A stretch of DNA of 64,000 bases from Jannaschia sp. Os4 (GTDB taxonomy: Bacteria > Pseudomonadota > Alphaproteobacteria > Rhodobacterales > Rhodobacteraceae). The notes below the pieces were generated by a model. The model made no database searches. It was not told the origin of the DNA and saw only the letters and a list, made by a program, of their open reading frames with translations. Where the stretch lies: contig NZ_JAFCAR010000004.1 of assembly GCF_016820245.1 (NCBI RefSeq), positions 744,001 through 808,000 of the forward strand, written 5' to 3'. The position numbers and the translations under genes were made by a program. Shown in pieces: positions 20,203 through 28,430 of this stretch. Positions within the stretch are counted from its first letter, which is position 1, and each line of letters opens with the position of its first letter.

Positions 20203-20583
20203 TCACTTGAGCTCCACCTCGGCGCCAGCCGCTTCCAGCTTGCCCTTGATGTCCTCGGCCTCGGCCTTGTCGACGCCTTCCTTGACGGCCTTGCCGCCGG
20301 CCTCGACGAGTTCCTTGGCTTCCTTCAGGCCGAGGCCCGTGATGCCGCGGACTTCCTTGATCACGTTGATCTTGGAGGCGCCGGCCGACTTCAGGATGAC
20401 GTCGAACTCGGTCTGCTCCTCGGCGGCGGCGCCGCCGGCCCCGTCGGCGGGCCCGGCCATCATCACCGCGCCGCCGGCGGCGGGCTCGATGCCGTACTCG
20501 TCCTTCAGGATGGTCTTCAGTTCCTGCGCCTCGAGGAGGGTCAGGTTCACGATGCTCTCGGCGAGCGCTTTCAGGTCGGCCAT
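20203..20583 (-). CDS. rplL: 50S ribosomal protein L7/L12
   Basis: Stalk protein L7/L12, which recruits translational GTPases. 126 residues. The N-terminal dimerisation domain, an Ala/Gly-rich hinge (about residues 38-56) and the C-terminal domain with [22 protein letters not shown] are all clear. AGGA precedes the ATG. It is 70 bp downstream of rplJ. Confidence 0.98.
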   Translation of the reverse strand: MADLKALAESIVNLTLLEAQELKTILKDEYGIEPAAGGAVMMAGPADGAGGAAAEEQTEFDVILKSAGASKINVIKEVRGITGLGLKEAKELVEAGGKAVKEGVDKAEAEDIKGKLEAAGAEVELK

Positions 20584-20653
20584 GTGTCTGGTCCTAAGTT
20601 AAACGTGTGAGTGGGTCCGGACCGGCGGCGCCTGCCGCCGGAGGCGTCGAGGG

Positions 20654-21172
20654 TCAGGCGGCTTCGCCCTTCTCCTCGATGGTCGAGAGGATGCTCGCGA
20701 TGTTGCTCGCCGGAGCGCCGATGGCCCCCGCGATGTTGCTCGCCGGCGCGCCGATGCAGCCCACGATGGAAGCGATGAGCTCCTCGCGGCTGGGCATCTT
20801 CGCGACCGTGCCGACGCCGGCGGGATCGAGGGCGGTGCCCCCCATCGCGCCGCCGAGGATCACCAGCTTCTGGTTCTCCTTGGCGTACTCGTCGAACACC
20901 TTCGCCGCGGCGACGGGGTCCTCGGAGTAGCCGAGCACGGTCATGCCCGTGAGGTAGGGCGCGATGCCGGCGGCATCGGTCCCGTCCAGGGCGATCTTGG
21001 CGAGCTTGTTCTTGGCAACGCGCACGGAGCCGCCCGCATCGCGCATGCGCGTGCGGAGGTCCTGCATCTCGGCGACCGTCATGCCCTCGTAGTGGCTCAC
21101 CACCACGACGCCGGAGTCGGCGAAGATCTGGCCGAGTTCCTCGACCACCTTCTCCTTCTGGGCTCTATCCAC
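20654..21172 (-). CDS. rplJ: 50S ribosomal protein L10
   Basis: L10, the base of the ribosomal stalk, which binds L7/L12 dimers; in E. coli the L10-L12 complex represses its own mRNA. 172 residues from a GTG at 21172 ([13 protein letters not shown]), the family N-terminus. The GGAGAG site 6 nt upstream decides this start; a TTG four codons earlier lies inside that site. The C-terminus is the hydrophobic helix that binds L12. The leader contains a hairpin that ends only a few bases before the ribosome-binding site. Confidence 0.97.
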   Translation of the reverse strand: MDRAQKEKVVEELGQIFADSGVVVVSHYEGMTVAEMQDLRTRMRDAGGSVRVAKNKLAKIALDGTDAAGIAPYLTGMTVLGYSEDPVAAAKVFDEYAKENQKLVILGGAMGGTALDPAGVGTVAKMPSREELIASIVGCIGAPASNIAGAIGAPASNIASILSTIEEKGEAA

Positions 21173-21187
21173 GGGTCTCTCCAAGTA

Positions 21188-21234
21188 CTTGGGCGCCCTC
21201 GTCGGACACCCGGCTCATGTCGCGGACGCCCAAG
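21188..21234 (-). ncRNA. structured rplJ leader, possible L10 autoregulatory element
   Basis: The rplJ leader can fold with an 8-bp closing stem (CTTGGGCG / CGCCCAAG). The interior contains the 16-base motif shared with the rpsJ leader. The structure stops about 4 nt before the ribosome-binding site, a suitable place for translational repression by L10-L12. The match to known L10 leaders was not tested. Confidence 0.4.
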
Positions 21235-21402
21235 GCCGGGCGACCACCTTTTCGGTCCGCATGTACGGGGCACGAGCCGGCATGGGCGCGCATGGCACGC
21301 CCGAGTGGTCCGGTCACTCCCGTCTCGGGCAGGACTTCCGGGGTCGCCCCCCGCCCACCGTCTCGGACGAACGCGCGACGCCGGAGGCGCCGTGCGACGC
21401 GC

Positions 21403-21431
21403 CCTATGCCGAACGGGGGCGCGGGGCGCAA
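21403..21431 (-). promoter_or_regulatory. possible rplJ promoter
   Basis: Minus-strand TTGCGC (21431-21426), 17-bp spacer, CATAGG (21408-21403), just past the stop of the Hint-domain gene. It would give rplJL a leader of about 225 nt and independence from the inserted gene. Confidence 0.4.
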
Positions 21432-21442
21432 CCCCCGCGGCG

Positions 21443-22531
21443 TCAGGCGCGGAGCAGCGGCTTGCGGTTGCGCGCGTGGCGCGCGACGAGCCGCGCCTGC
21501 GCCCCGCCCTCGAGGATCGGGCGGACCGGCGCCGGGCGCGCGTCCGCGACCTCCGGGAACAGCGCCAGCACCTCCGCCCGCGCCTGCGGCCCCAGCGCGG
21601 CGAGGCCCATCGGCCCCGGCAGGAAGCTCTCGCACGGGGCGCCCTCCGCGTAGACCACCTCGTGACGGTCGAGCATGAGGTGCAGGTACTCCACCTCGTC
21701 CACCTCCTCCGCCCGCGCGATGCCGGGCAGCCCGACGAGCTTCTTGGCCCGCACGAGGATCTCGGGCGCCTCCGTCATCCGCCGCGCGATGGGCGAGCGC
21801 ACGAGCATCCGGTGCTGCGGCGAGACCAGCAGGTCGCGGCGCGGCAGCCCCGCGCCCAAGGCCCCGGCGCGGAAGCGGACCGGACGGGTGCGCGCGGTGG
21901 CGCGGGTCCGGGTCCGCCCGAGCCAGCGCACCGCCTCCCACCCCCGGTCCGCCGTCCGCACGAGCGATCCCGCCCGCAGACCCGCCACGTCGCGCGGGCC
22001 GTAGGGCGTCTCGATCCGCGTCCCGGCGGCGAAGCACGGCACGTAGTCGCCCGCCTGGCGGTCCGCGAACAGTCCGGAGAACCGCGCGCCCGCCACGCCG
22101 TTCAGGGTGATCGACTGGATCGGCCCGGCCTCCAGCGCCGCCTGGTCGGCGTTCGCGCTGAACTCCGGGGCCAGCCAGACCTGGCCGTTGGTGGCTTGGA
22201 ACAGCACCGCCGTGACGTCCGCCGTGGTGCCGTCGAGATAGGTGATCGTCGCGTCGTAGTTGACCGTGCTGTCGAAGGTCAGCTGCGGGCCGCCGTCGAT
22301 CCGGAAGGTGTCGGACCCGGCGGCGTTGTTCTGGTTGTAGACGGCGTTCCCGTCCGCGGTCGGGCCGGGCGTGCCGGGCGTGAGCTCCTGCACCCGCCCC
22401 GCGAGGGGCTCCGCCGCGCTGCCGGCCGTCGCGCCGACGAGGGCGCCCGCGTTCTCGGCGGTGAAGTTCCCCTCGACCGGGTCGAGGTCGCCGGTCGTCC
22501 CGAGGAAGAAGACGTTGAAGGTCGTCGGCAT
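21443..22531 (-). CDS. Hint-domain protein inserted between rplA and rplJ
   Basis: A 362-residue protein with a Hint (Hedgehog/intein) domain of the Hint_2 type common in Rhodobacterales. Residues 1-163 form an Asp/Asn/Thr-rich, probably extracellular domain. The Hint domain begins at Cys166 (PCFAAGTRIETPYG), continues through LVSPQHRMLV near residue 240, and closes with HLMLDRHEVVYAEG near 285-298. This is the expected order of Hint blocks. The N-terminal Cys is the residue that performs the N-S acyl shift in autoprocessing members. There is no splicing context: L1 and L10 are intact on both sides. GGGGAG precedes the ATG at 22531. Its target and secretion route are unknown. Confidence 0.85.
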   Translation of the reverse strand: MPTTFNVFFLGTTGDLDPVEGNFTAENAGALVGATAGSAAEPLAGRVQELTPGTPGPTADGNAVYNQNNAAGSDTFRIDGGPQLTFDSTVNYDATITYLDGTTADVTAVLFQATNGQVWLAPEFSANADQAALEAGPIQSITLNGVAGARFSGLFADRQAGDYVPCFAAGTRIETPYGPRDVAGLRAGSLVRTADRGWEAVRWLGRTRTRATARTRPVRFRAGALGAGLPRRDLLVSPQHRMLVRSPIARRMTEAPEILVRAKKLVGLPGIARAEEVDEVEYLHLMLDRHEVVYAEGAPCESFLPGPMGLAALGPQARAEVLALFPEVADARPAPVRPILEGGAQARLVARHARNRKPLLRA

Positions 22532-22813
22532 GGCGCTCTCCCCGCGTCCGCGGCGCCGCGGGTCGGGGCGACCCGCGCGGCACGCCGCGTCCCCGACGAC
22601 AGGCGGGCGGGCGGAGCGGAGCAAGCCTCGCGGCCCGCGGGCGCGCCCCTCGGCGGAGGTCGGCCCTCCGGCGTGTCGCCCTGCGCGACAATGCGCGCGT
22701 GGATGTCGGACCGTTCCCGTCCCCGCCTTCGCCGCCGGGCGCGGGCCGTCCGCGGACCGCGCCGGGGCGGATCCGAATCCCCCGTCGCCCGCGCGGGGGG
22801 GGGCCGGAACGGC

Positions 22814-22845
22814 GAGGGGGCGGACCCTCGCGGACCCGCCCCCTC
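22814..22845 (-). terminator. rplA terminator
   Basis: A 10-bp stem (GAGGGGGCGG / CCGCCCCCTC) with a 12-nt loop lies 22 bp past the rplA stop. It probably ends the rplKA transcript before the Hint-domain gene. Confidence 0.65.
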
Positions 22846-22867
22846 CCCGATCAGGTGCCGGCGCGGA

Positions 22868-23584
22868 TCACTCCGCGGGGGTCGCCTCGTTGCCGGTGGC
22901 CGAGTCCACCGACACGGTGACCGACGGCCCCATGGAGGACGAGAGCACCACCTTCTTCATGTAGGTGCCCTTGGCGCCCGTGGGCTTCGCCTTGGAGACG
23001 GCGTCGACGAACGCCTTCACGTTCTCGGCCAGCTGCTCGGCGCCGAACGACGCCTTGCCGACGGGGCCGTGCACGACGCCCGCCTTCTCGGCGCGGAACT
23101 GCACCTGGCCGCCCTTGGCGTCCTTGACCGCCTGCGCCACGTCCATCGTCACCGTGCCGACCTTGGGGTTCGGCATCAGGTTGCGCGGGCCCAGCACCTT
23201 CCCCAGACGGCCGACGATCGGCATCATGTCCGGGGTGGCGATGCAGCGGTCGAACTCAATGGTGCCGCCCTGGACGGTCTCCATCAGGTCCTCGGCGCCC
23301 ACGATGTCGGCGCCCGCCTCGCGGGCCTCGTCGGCCTTCGCGCCGCGCGCGAAGACGGCGACGCGGACGGTCTTGCCCGTGCCGTTCGGCAGCGAGACCA
23401 CGCCGCGCACCATCTGGTCCGCGTGGCGGGGATCGACGCCGAGGTTCATGGCGATGTCGACGGTCTCGTCGAACTTCGCGGTGGCGTTGTCCTTCACGAG
23501 GGCCACGGCCTCCTCGACGGAGACGTCCGACTTGCCTTCGAAGGCGCCGCGCGCGGCGCGGGTACGCTTGCTGAGCTTGGCCAT
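22868..23584 (-). CDS. rplA: 50S ribosomal protein L1
   Basis: L1, the ribosomal L1-stalk protein and, in E. coli, autogenous repressor of the rplK-rplA mRNA. 238 residues from [13 protein letters not shown]. The [15 protein letters not shown] motif is present. A C-terminal extension rich in Ser/Thr/Ala ([10 protein letters not shown]) goes slightly beyond the E. coli length. The ATG overlaps the rplK stop by one base (TGATG), so the two are translationally coupled. Confidence 0.98.
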   Translation of the reverse strand: MAKLSKRTRAARGAFEGKSDVSVEEAVALVKDNATAKFDETVDIAMNLGVDPRHADQMVRGVVSLPNGTGKTVRVAVFARGAKADEAREAGADIVGAEDLMETVQGGTIEFDRCIATPDMMPIVGRLGKVLGPRNLMPNPKVGTVTMDVAQAVKDAKGGQVQFRAEKAGVVHGPVGKASFGAEQLAENVKAFVDAVSKAKPTGAKGTYMKKVVLSSSMGPSVTVSVDSATGNEATPAE

Positions 23585-24033
23585 CACTTCACCTCGATGC
23601 CCATCGACTTGGCGGAGCCAAGGATGATCTTCATCGCCTGATCGACGTCGTTGGCCGACAGGTCCTTCATCTTCGCCTCGGCGATCTCGCGGAGCTGCTT
23701 GGTGGTCACGGTGGCCACCGTCTCCTTGCCGGGGTTCTCGGCGCCGCGCGGACGGTTGCGCTTGCCCACGGGCTTCAGGCCCGCCGCCTTCTTCAGGTAG
23801 TACGACGCCGGGGGCGTCTTGATGTCCATCGTGAAGGACTTGTCCTGGTAGTAGGAGATCACCGTCGGGCACGGCGCGCCCGGCTCCATCTCCTGGGTCT
23901 TGGCGTTGAACGCCTTGCAGAACTCCATGATGTTGATCCCGCGCTGACCCAGCGCCGGACCGACGGGGGGCGAAGGGTTCGCCTTGCCCGCAGGGATCTG
24001 CAGCTTCATCGTGCCGACGAGCTTCTTGGCCAT
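23584..24033 (-). CDS. rplK: 50S ribosomal protein L11
   Basis: L11, part of the GTPase-associated centre and needed for stringent activation by Rel proteins. 149 residues. The Pro-rich [18 protein letters not shown]-terminal region is diagnostic. AGGAGG lies 6 nt before the ATG. It is the first gene of the rplKA unit. Confidence 0.98.
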   Translation of the reverse strand: MAKKLVGTMKLQIPAGKANPSPPVGPALGQRGINIMEFCKAFNAKTQEMEPGAPCPTVISYYQDKSFTMDIKTPPASYYLKKAAGLKPVGKRNRPRGAENPGKETVATVTTKQLREIAEAKMKDLSANDVDQAMKIILGSAKSMGIEVK

Positions 24034-24052
24034 CGGATGCCTCCTGTTCGGC

Positions 24053-24074
24053 GGCGGGATGCGTCCCGCCCTAC
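24053..24074. repeat. REP-like palindrome between nusG and rplK
   Basis: GGCGGGA-TGCG-TCCCGCC followed by CTAC. It has the same GTAG-plus-dyad plan as the repeats at 7025-7086, 52932-52997 and 55083-55102, but a different arm sequence (GGGCGGG instead of GGATGGGG). Confidence 0.55.
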
Positions 24075-24147
24075 AAGTGCGCCCGCGCCCGGGAGGGGCG
24101 CGGCTTGCCGTGGTTCGGGGGTCGCCCTCCCACGTCCGCGAGGCGCG

Positions 24148-24176
24148 CGGATACGCGGGACGGGCGCGCGGATCAA
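24148..24176 (-). promoter_or_regulatory. possible rplK promoter
   Basis: Minus-strand TTGATC (24176-24171, overlapping the nusG stop codon), 17-bp spacer, TATCCG (24153-24148). It would give rplK a leader of about 110 nt. Confidence 0.45.
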
Positions 24177-24706
24177 CCCGCCTTCGAGACCTGCGTGTAC
24201 TTCAGCTCGACCGGGGTGGCGCGCCCGAAGATCGAGACCGACACCTTCAGCAGCTGCGCCTCGTCGTCGACCTCCTCGACCTCGCCGTCGAAGCCCTCGA
24301 ACGGCCCGTCCGTGACCTTCACCTTCTCGCCGATGTCGTAGGTGATCAGCGAGCGCGGCGCGTCCTGCCCCTCCTCGACGCGCCCGAGGATGCCCTCGAC
24401 CTCCGCGTCGCGCATGGGCATGGGGCGCCCCTGCGGCCCGAGGAACCCCGTCACCCGGTTGATCGAGTTGATCAGGTGATACCCCTCGTCGGACATCTCC
24501 ATCTTCACCAGCACGTAGCCCGGCATGAAGCGCCGCTCGCTCGTGACCTTCTTGCCGCGGCGGACCTCGATGACCTCCTCCGTGGGGACGAGCACCTCCT
24601 CGATCTGCTCCTGCAGGCCCTGCTCCTCGACGGCGGTGCGGATCTGCTCGGCGATGCGCTTCTCGAAGTTCGAGAGCACGCTCACGGAATACCAACGCTT
24701 GGCCAT
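24173..24706 (-). CDS. nusG: transcription termination/antitermination factor NusG
   Basis: NusG, which binds RNA polymerase through its NGN domain (from [16 protein letters not shown]) and Rho or ribosomal S10 through the C-terminal KOW domain ([19 protein letters not shown]). 177 residues, full length. GGAGAG precedes the ATG at 24706. It follows secE after a 132-bp gap that is GC-rich and without a visible gene. Confidence 0.98.
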   Translation of the reverse strand: MAKRWYSVSVLSNFEKRIAEQIRTAVEEQGLQEQIEEVLVPTEEVIEVRRGKKVTSERRFMPGYVLVKMEMSDEGYHLINSINRVTGFLGPQGRPMPMRDAEVEGILGRVEEGQDAPRSLITYDIGEKVKVTDGPFEGFDGEVEEVDDEAQLLKVSVSIFGRATPVELKYTQVSKAG

Positions 24707-24838
24707 CTCTCCGATACCCCTCTGAGGTCGTGGTCCGCCGGGGAACGGCGCCGGGCGGGCCGGGGCCCGCGTCCGTGCTACCGATGTCCGGAAATCCCGC
24801 GCGGTCTAGCCGCTGGGGCCGCGCCCCGCAAGCCCCGC

Positions 24839-25030
24839 TCAGAAGGACTGGAGCAGCGTCGTCAGGCCGGTGCGGATGATCAGGTCCACGAAGAAGAAGA
24901 ACGTGGCCGCGACCACCGCGAGCAGGAACACCATCACGGAGGTCAGCGCGACCTCGCGGCGCCCCGGCCACGTGATCTTGCCGATCTCGGCGCGGGTCTG
25001 CTGGATAAACTTGGCGGGGCTGGTGGCCAT
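24839..25030 (-). CDS. secE: preprotein translocase subunit SecE
   Basis: SecE, the essential clamp of the SecYEG channel. 63 residues, the short single-span form usual outside enterobacteria. A conserved amphipathic N-terminal part (KFIQQTRAEIGKITWPGRREV) is followed by one transmembrane helix. AGAGGGA precedes the ATG. It has its own promoter candidate, which separates it from the restriction-modification gene upstream. Confidence 0.97.
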   Translation of the reverse strand: MATSPAKFIQQTRAEIGKITWPGRREVALTSVMVFLLAVVAATFFFFVDLIIRTGLTTLLQSF

Positions 25031-25054
25031 GACGGGTCCCTCTCGACGCAGGCC

Positions 25055-25083
25055 GAGATAGCGGCGCAGGCGGCGGGGTTCAA
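25055..25083 (-). promoter_or_regulatory. probable secE-nusG promoter
   Basis: Minus-strand TTGAAC (25083-25078), 17-bp spacer, TATCTC (25060-25055), 25 bp upstream of the secE ATG. This is a good match to the vegetative consensus. Confidence 0.6.
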
Positions 25084-25198
25084 CCGCCCCCCGCCACGCC
25101 CGACGCGGCGCCCGGCATGGCGACGATCCGCTGCGTCCCGACCGACACGGTCGCCCCGCGCGGGGGGCCGGAGGGTCGCGGCGGCGGCGCGGGGGCCC

Positions 25199-28069
25199 CT
25201 AGCCGCCCGCCCGCGCCCGGTTCAGCGCCAGCAGCCGCGCGAGCGCGTCGTCCGCCGCGATGTCCGCGGGCCAGCCGTAGGCGGCGGCCACGGCGGCGTC
25301 GAGGCGGCGGTGGAGGCCGTCGAGCCATGCGGGCCGCGCGTTGTAGAGGTTGGTGAGGGTGCGCTTCTTCAACTCGGTCGCGGCGGCGTCGTCCACGGGG
25401 AGCAGGCGGTCGGGATAGCCCGCCACCACCTCCGGCTCGCGGCGCACGAGGTCGGGCGGGTTCAGCCACGCCTCGCGCTTGGCGTCCAAGTCGCGCGCGG
25501 CCGCGGCGATGGCCTCGGCGCGGGGGTCGTCGGCGTAGGCGGCGGCGGGGATGTCGGGGGTGAGGCCCTCGGGGAAGGGGAAGGTCTCGAAACAACTCTT
25601 TGCGTTGTAGGTCGGATCGTTTCCTACTCCGTGCCAACTGCACGTCGCTAAAGACCATTTTTCGTGAATTCGTGACGAGAGGATGCCGAATGCAGTTAGG
25701 TCTTGTCGAGCAATCACGACTAGACGGCTATCTGGAAGATAGACCGCCGCCTTAAGCACAAAAAAGCGATGTTTTGATACGCGAGGCGTCAAGATCATTG
25801 CGTCGAGACTACCGGTGGCCTTTCGCATCCCCGGCCTAGCCTCTCCATGTATCCACCAAAGCTCCCTGTGATTGTCCCTGCGAAGTCCATCTCTCTTTGG
25901 CTTCACTTCGTTTCGCACATACTCAAACGGTCCCTCAAAGTAGGCAGCCTCGTCCTTCGGCATATGGGGTCCGAAATCAATGATCCATTCATCAGATGGC
26001 CGTCTTGTAATGGCCCTTCCATTCAGCCACGGGCGAAGGACAGTAGAATTGTTCCTTCCGTTGGGGTTCGTCGGTTGCCGCAAAAAGTCACGCGCCCGAT
26101 CCCCGCTTAGCTCGAAAGGCCCGCTTTTCTGATCGCCGATGAACGCGATATCGGCGTTTTCTCTCAGCGGCTCAGCCCCGGTCATGTCCAACCCCGCCGT
26201 CAAATCCGCCGCGATCCGCCCCACCTCCTCCCCGTCCAGCCGGGGCGCCTCCGCCTCCCCTGCCCCGAACATCACCATCGACACGCGCACCGCCGCGCCC
26301 GCCACCGTCCACGGCTCGTCCGACCACGCCTCGAAGATCGCGCCCGCCTCCGCAGGCCCCGCCAGCACCGCGCGGTTCGCCCCGCCCCTGATCGAGTTGG
26401 TCGTCACCAGCCCCACCCGCGCCGTCCGCCCCGCCTCCACCGCGCGCCACGCCGCCGCGACCCAGTAGGCCACGAGGTCCACGCCGCCGGGCACGTCCGG
26501 GTATGCGGCGCGCAGGGCGGGCGCGTAGTCCTCGCCCAGTTCCGCGATCATGCGCTTGTTGCCGAGGAACGGCGGGTTGCCGACGATGAACTCCGCCTCG
26601 GGCCACTCCGCCGCCGTGCCGTCGTCGGCCAGCACCGCGTCGCGGCACTCGATCGTGCCCAGCGGCTTCAGGATCGGGTCCTTGGACGCCTCGAACCCGT
26701 TGCGGCGCATCCACTGGATCTCGGCGATCCACGTGGATACGCGGGCCAGCTCGGCCGCGTAGGGGCTCAGCTCGATTCCCAGCACGCATTCGGGACCGAC
26801 GGACGGCGCCGGACGCGGCAGCTCCAGCGCCTCGGCGTCGAGGTTGGCCCGATGCTCGAGGTCCTTCAGCGCCGTCAGCGTCAGGTTCAGGAAGTTGCCC
26901 GACCCGCAGGCAGGGTCCAGCACGCGCACCCCGCGCAGCCGCTCGAGGAAGCCCAGATGCGCCTTCACCGCGCGCTCGTGCGCCCGGTTGGCGCGGCGCG
27001 TCGCGGCCCCCGCCTTGGCCGCCGCGCGGGTGGTCGCGGCCTCCCGCTTGGCCTCCCGCTCCTCCTCCAGCGCGGTCTCGATGACCGCGCGGGCCGCGTC
27101 CCACTCCGCGCGCAGCGGGCGCAGGACCACCGGCTCCACGATCTGCATGATCTTGGCCGCGTCGGTGTAGTGCGCGCCCAGCTGGCTGCGCTTGTCGGGG
27201 TCGAGGCCCCGCTCGAACAGCGTGCCCAGAAGTGAGGCGTCGATCTGGCTCCAGTCCATCCGCGCCGCCCGGCGGAGCATCGCGATGTCGTCCGCATCGA
27301 CCGGCAGCGCCGCGTCGTCGTCGAAGAGCCCGCCGTTGAACCAAGGGATGCGTGTGAAGTCGAGCTTGCTGCCACGGGTCGCCATCGCGGCGAAGAGCCG
27401 TCGACAGTTGTCCTGAAACTCATCGACGTCCGAGGCGAACACCATCTTCTCGAACATCTTCTCGGGCAGCAGGCGCACGTCCTCGGCGAACATGCAGAAC
27501 ACGAGGCGGTTGACGAAATGGGCCACGGTGGGCGCGTCGTGCCCCGCTTGGCGCAGCCGCAGCGCGAGGTCGGCGAAGGTCGCCGCCGCATCCTCGGTCA
27601 GGTCGGCGCGGGTCTTCCTCGGGCGGAAGCTCTCCGGCTCCTCGAAGGCGCGGCGCAGAAGGTCGCGCGTGCCGGCATCGCGCAGGTCCTCGATCGCGAT
27701 GTCGTGGCGCTCCTGCACGGCGCCCGTGAAGGCGGTGCGGATGACGATCGCTTGCGTGTCCGAGGCGATCAGCAGCGGCGGGTTGTCGAGCGCGGGGGCG
27801 TAGCGCTGCACCTGCTCGTAGGCGCGGTCGAGGTCGGCCTTGGCCTTCTTGTATTCCCACGCGAAGGCGCCCCGGCGCCACACGTCGGCCCATCCGTCCC
27901 CGCCCGTGGTCTTGGCGGCGCCCTTCTCGAACTCGAAGGTCCCGGCCGTGGCGGGGGATGGCGGCTCCACCCCGAGGAGGCCGCAGAGCGCGATGAAATG
28001 GCTCTGCGCCGAGGCCCGCTCCGACAGCGGGTTGTCCGACCATGTGCCGATGAACGCGTCCGGCGTCAC
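25199..28069 (-). CDS. MmeI-like single-chain restriction-modification enzyme
   Basis: A 956-residue protein matching the type IIL (MmeI) plan in which one polypeptide cuts and methylates. Domains in order are: an N-terminal nuclease (about 1-150) with D62-x9-E72-Y-K74, the spacing of the MmeI catalytic site; a helical linker (about 150-310); an adenine-type methyltransferase with DPACGSGNF at 385-393 and NPPF at 498-501; a target-recognition domain (about 635-825); and a C-terminal helical part. The GTG at 28069 is supported by GGAGG 7 nt upstream. Bases about 25600-26165, encoding the recognition domain, are near 50% GC (29 of 60 in one 60-base line) against about 70% around them. Since one protein modifies and cuts, no separate specificity or methylase gene is needed, and none is present. 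It sits between tRNA-Trp and secE, neighbours that are normally adjacent. The recognition sequence is unknown. Confidence 0.9.
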   Translation of the reverse strand: MTPDAFIGTWSDNPLSERASAQSHFIALCGLLGVEPPSPATAGTFEFEKGAAKTTGGDGWADVWRRGAFAWEYKKAKADLDRAYEQVQRYAPALDNPPLLIASDTQAIVIRTAFTGAVQERHDIAIEDLRDAGTRDLLRRAFEEPESFRPRKTRADLTEDAAATFADLALRLRQAGHDAPTVAHFVNRLVFCMFAEDVRLLPEKMFEKMVFASDVDEFQDNCRRLFAAMATRGSKLDFTRIPWFNGGLFDDDAALPVDADDIAMLRRAARMDWSQIDASLLGTLFERGLDPDKRSQLGAHYTDAAKIMQIVEPVVLRPLRAEWDAARAVIETALEEEREAKREAATTRAAAKAGAATRRANRAHERAVKAHLGFLERLRGVRVLDPACGSGNFLNLTLTALKDLEHRANLDAEALELPRPAPSVGPECVLGIELSPYAAELARVSTWIAEIQWMRRNGFEASKDPILKPLGTIECRDAVLADDGTAAEWPEAEFIVGNPPFLGNKRMIAELGEDYAPALRAAYPDVPGGVDLVAYWVAAAWRAVEAGRTARVGLVTTNSIRGGANRAVLAGPAEAGAIFEAWSDEPWTVAGAAVRVSMVMFGAGEAEAPRLDGEEVGRIAADLTAGLDMTGAEPLRENADIAFIGDQKSGPFELSGDRARDFLRQPTNPNGRNNSTVLRPWLNGRAITRRPSDEWIIDFGPHMPKDEAAYFEGPFEYVRNEVKPKRDGLRRDNHRELWWIHGEARPGMRKATGSLDAMILTPRVSKHRFFVLKAAVYLPDSRLVVIARQDLTAFGILSSRIHEKWSLATCSWHGVGNDPTYNAKSCFETFPFPEGLTPDIPAAAYADDPRAEAIAAAARDLDAKREAWLNPPDLVRREPEVVAGYPDRLLPVDDAAATELKKRTLTNLYNARPAWLDGLHRRLDAAVAAAYGWPADIAADDALARLLALNRARAGG

Positions 28070-28297
28070 GGGCGGTCCTCCATCCGGCGAGGGATGGACC
28101 CGCCCTCGCCTCGCGGGAGGGCGGCGGTCTCGGCGGTCTCGAAGGGGGGTTCGGCGGGGGCGTGGCGGACTCGGGCGGTGCTCATGGCCCCGTTCCTGCC
28201 GCGCCGCAGCGAGACCGGCCAGGATATTTTGTGCATTCTCCACGGATTCCGTGAAGACCGGCCCGCAGGGGTCGTACGGAATGTGAGGAAGTCGACC

Positions 28298-28373
28298 TGG
28301 CAGGGGCAGCAGGATTCGAACCCGCGACCTACGGATTTGGAATCCGTTGCTCTACCAACTGAGCTATACCCCT
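28298..28373 (-). tRNA. tRNA-Trp (anticodon CCA)
   Basis: A 76-nt cloverleaf on the minus strand. The acceptor begins AGGGGTA and pairs with TGCCCCT, with discriminator G and an encoded CCA end. The D-arm contains AGCTCAGTTGGTAGAGC, the anticodon loop is TTCCAAA (anticodon CCA) and the T-arm GGTTCGAATCC. tRNA-Trp next to secE-nusG is the usual alphaproteobacterial order; here the restriction-modification gene lies between them. Confidence 0.97.
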
Positions 28374-28386
28374 GCGGTCGGCCTGC

Positions 28387-28415
28387 GGGATACGCGCCGC
28401 CGCCCCGGCCCGCAA
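28387..28415 (-). promoter_or_regulatory. probable tRNA-Trp promoter
   Basis: Minus-strand TTGCGG (28415-28410), 17-bp spacer, TATCCC (28392-28387), placing the start about 7 nt before the tRNA 5' end. Confidence 0.55.
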
Positions 28416-28430
28416 GGGGGCGCGCGCACG

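Noticed and set aside
21443-22531. Hint gene as an intein within a ribosomal protein
   Set aside because: L1 and L10 are complete on both sides and the gene has its own start, ribosome-binding site and N-terminal domain.
25199-28373. Genomic island or prophage integrated at tRNA-Trp
   Set aside because: No integrase, no tRNA-end direct repeat and only one accessory gene were seen.
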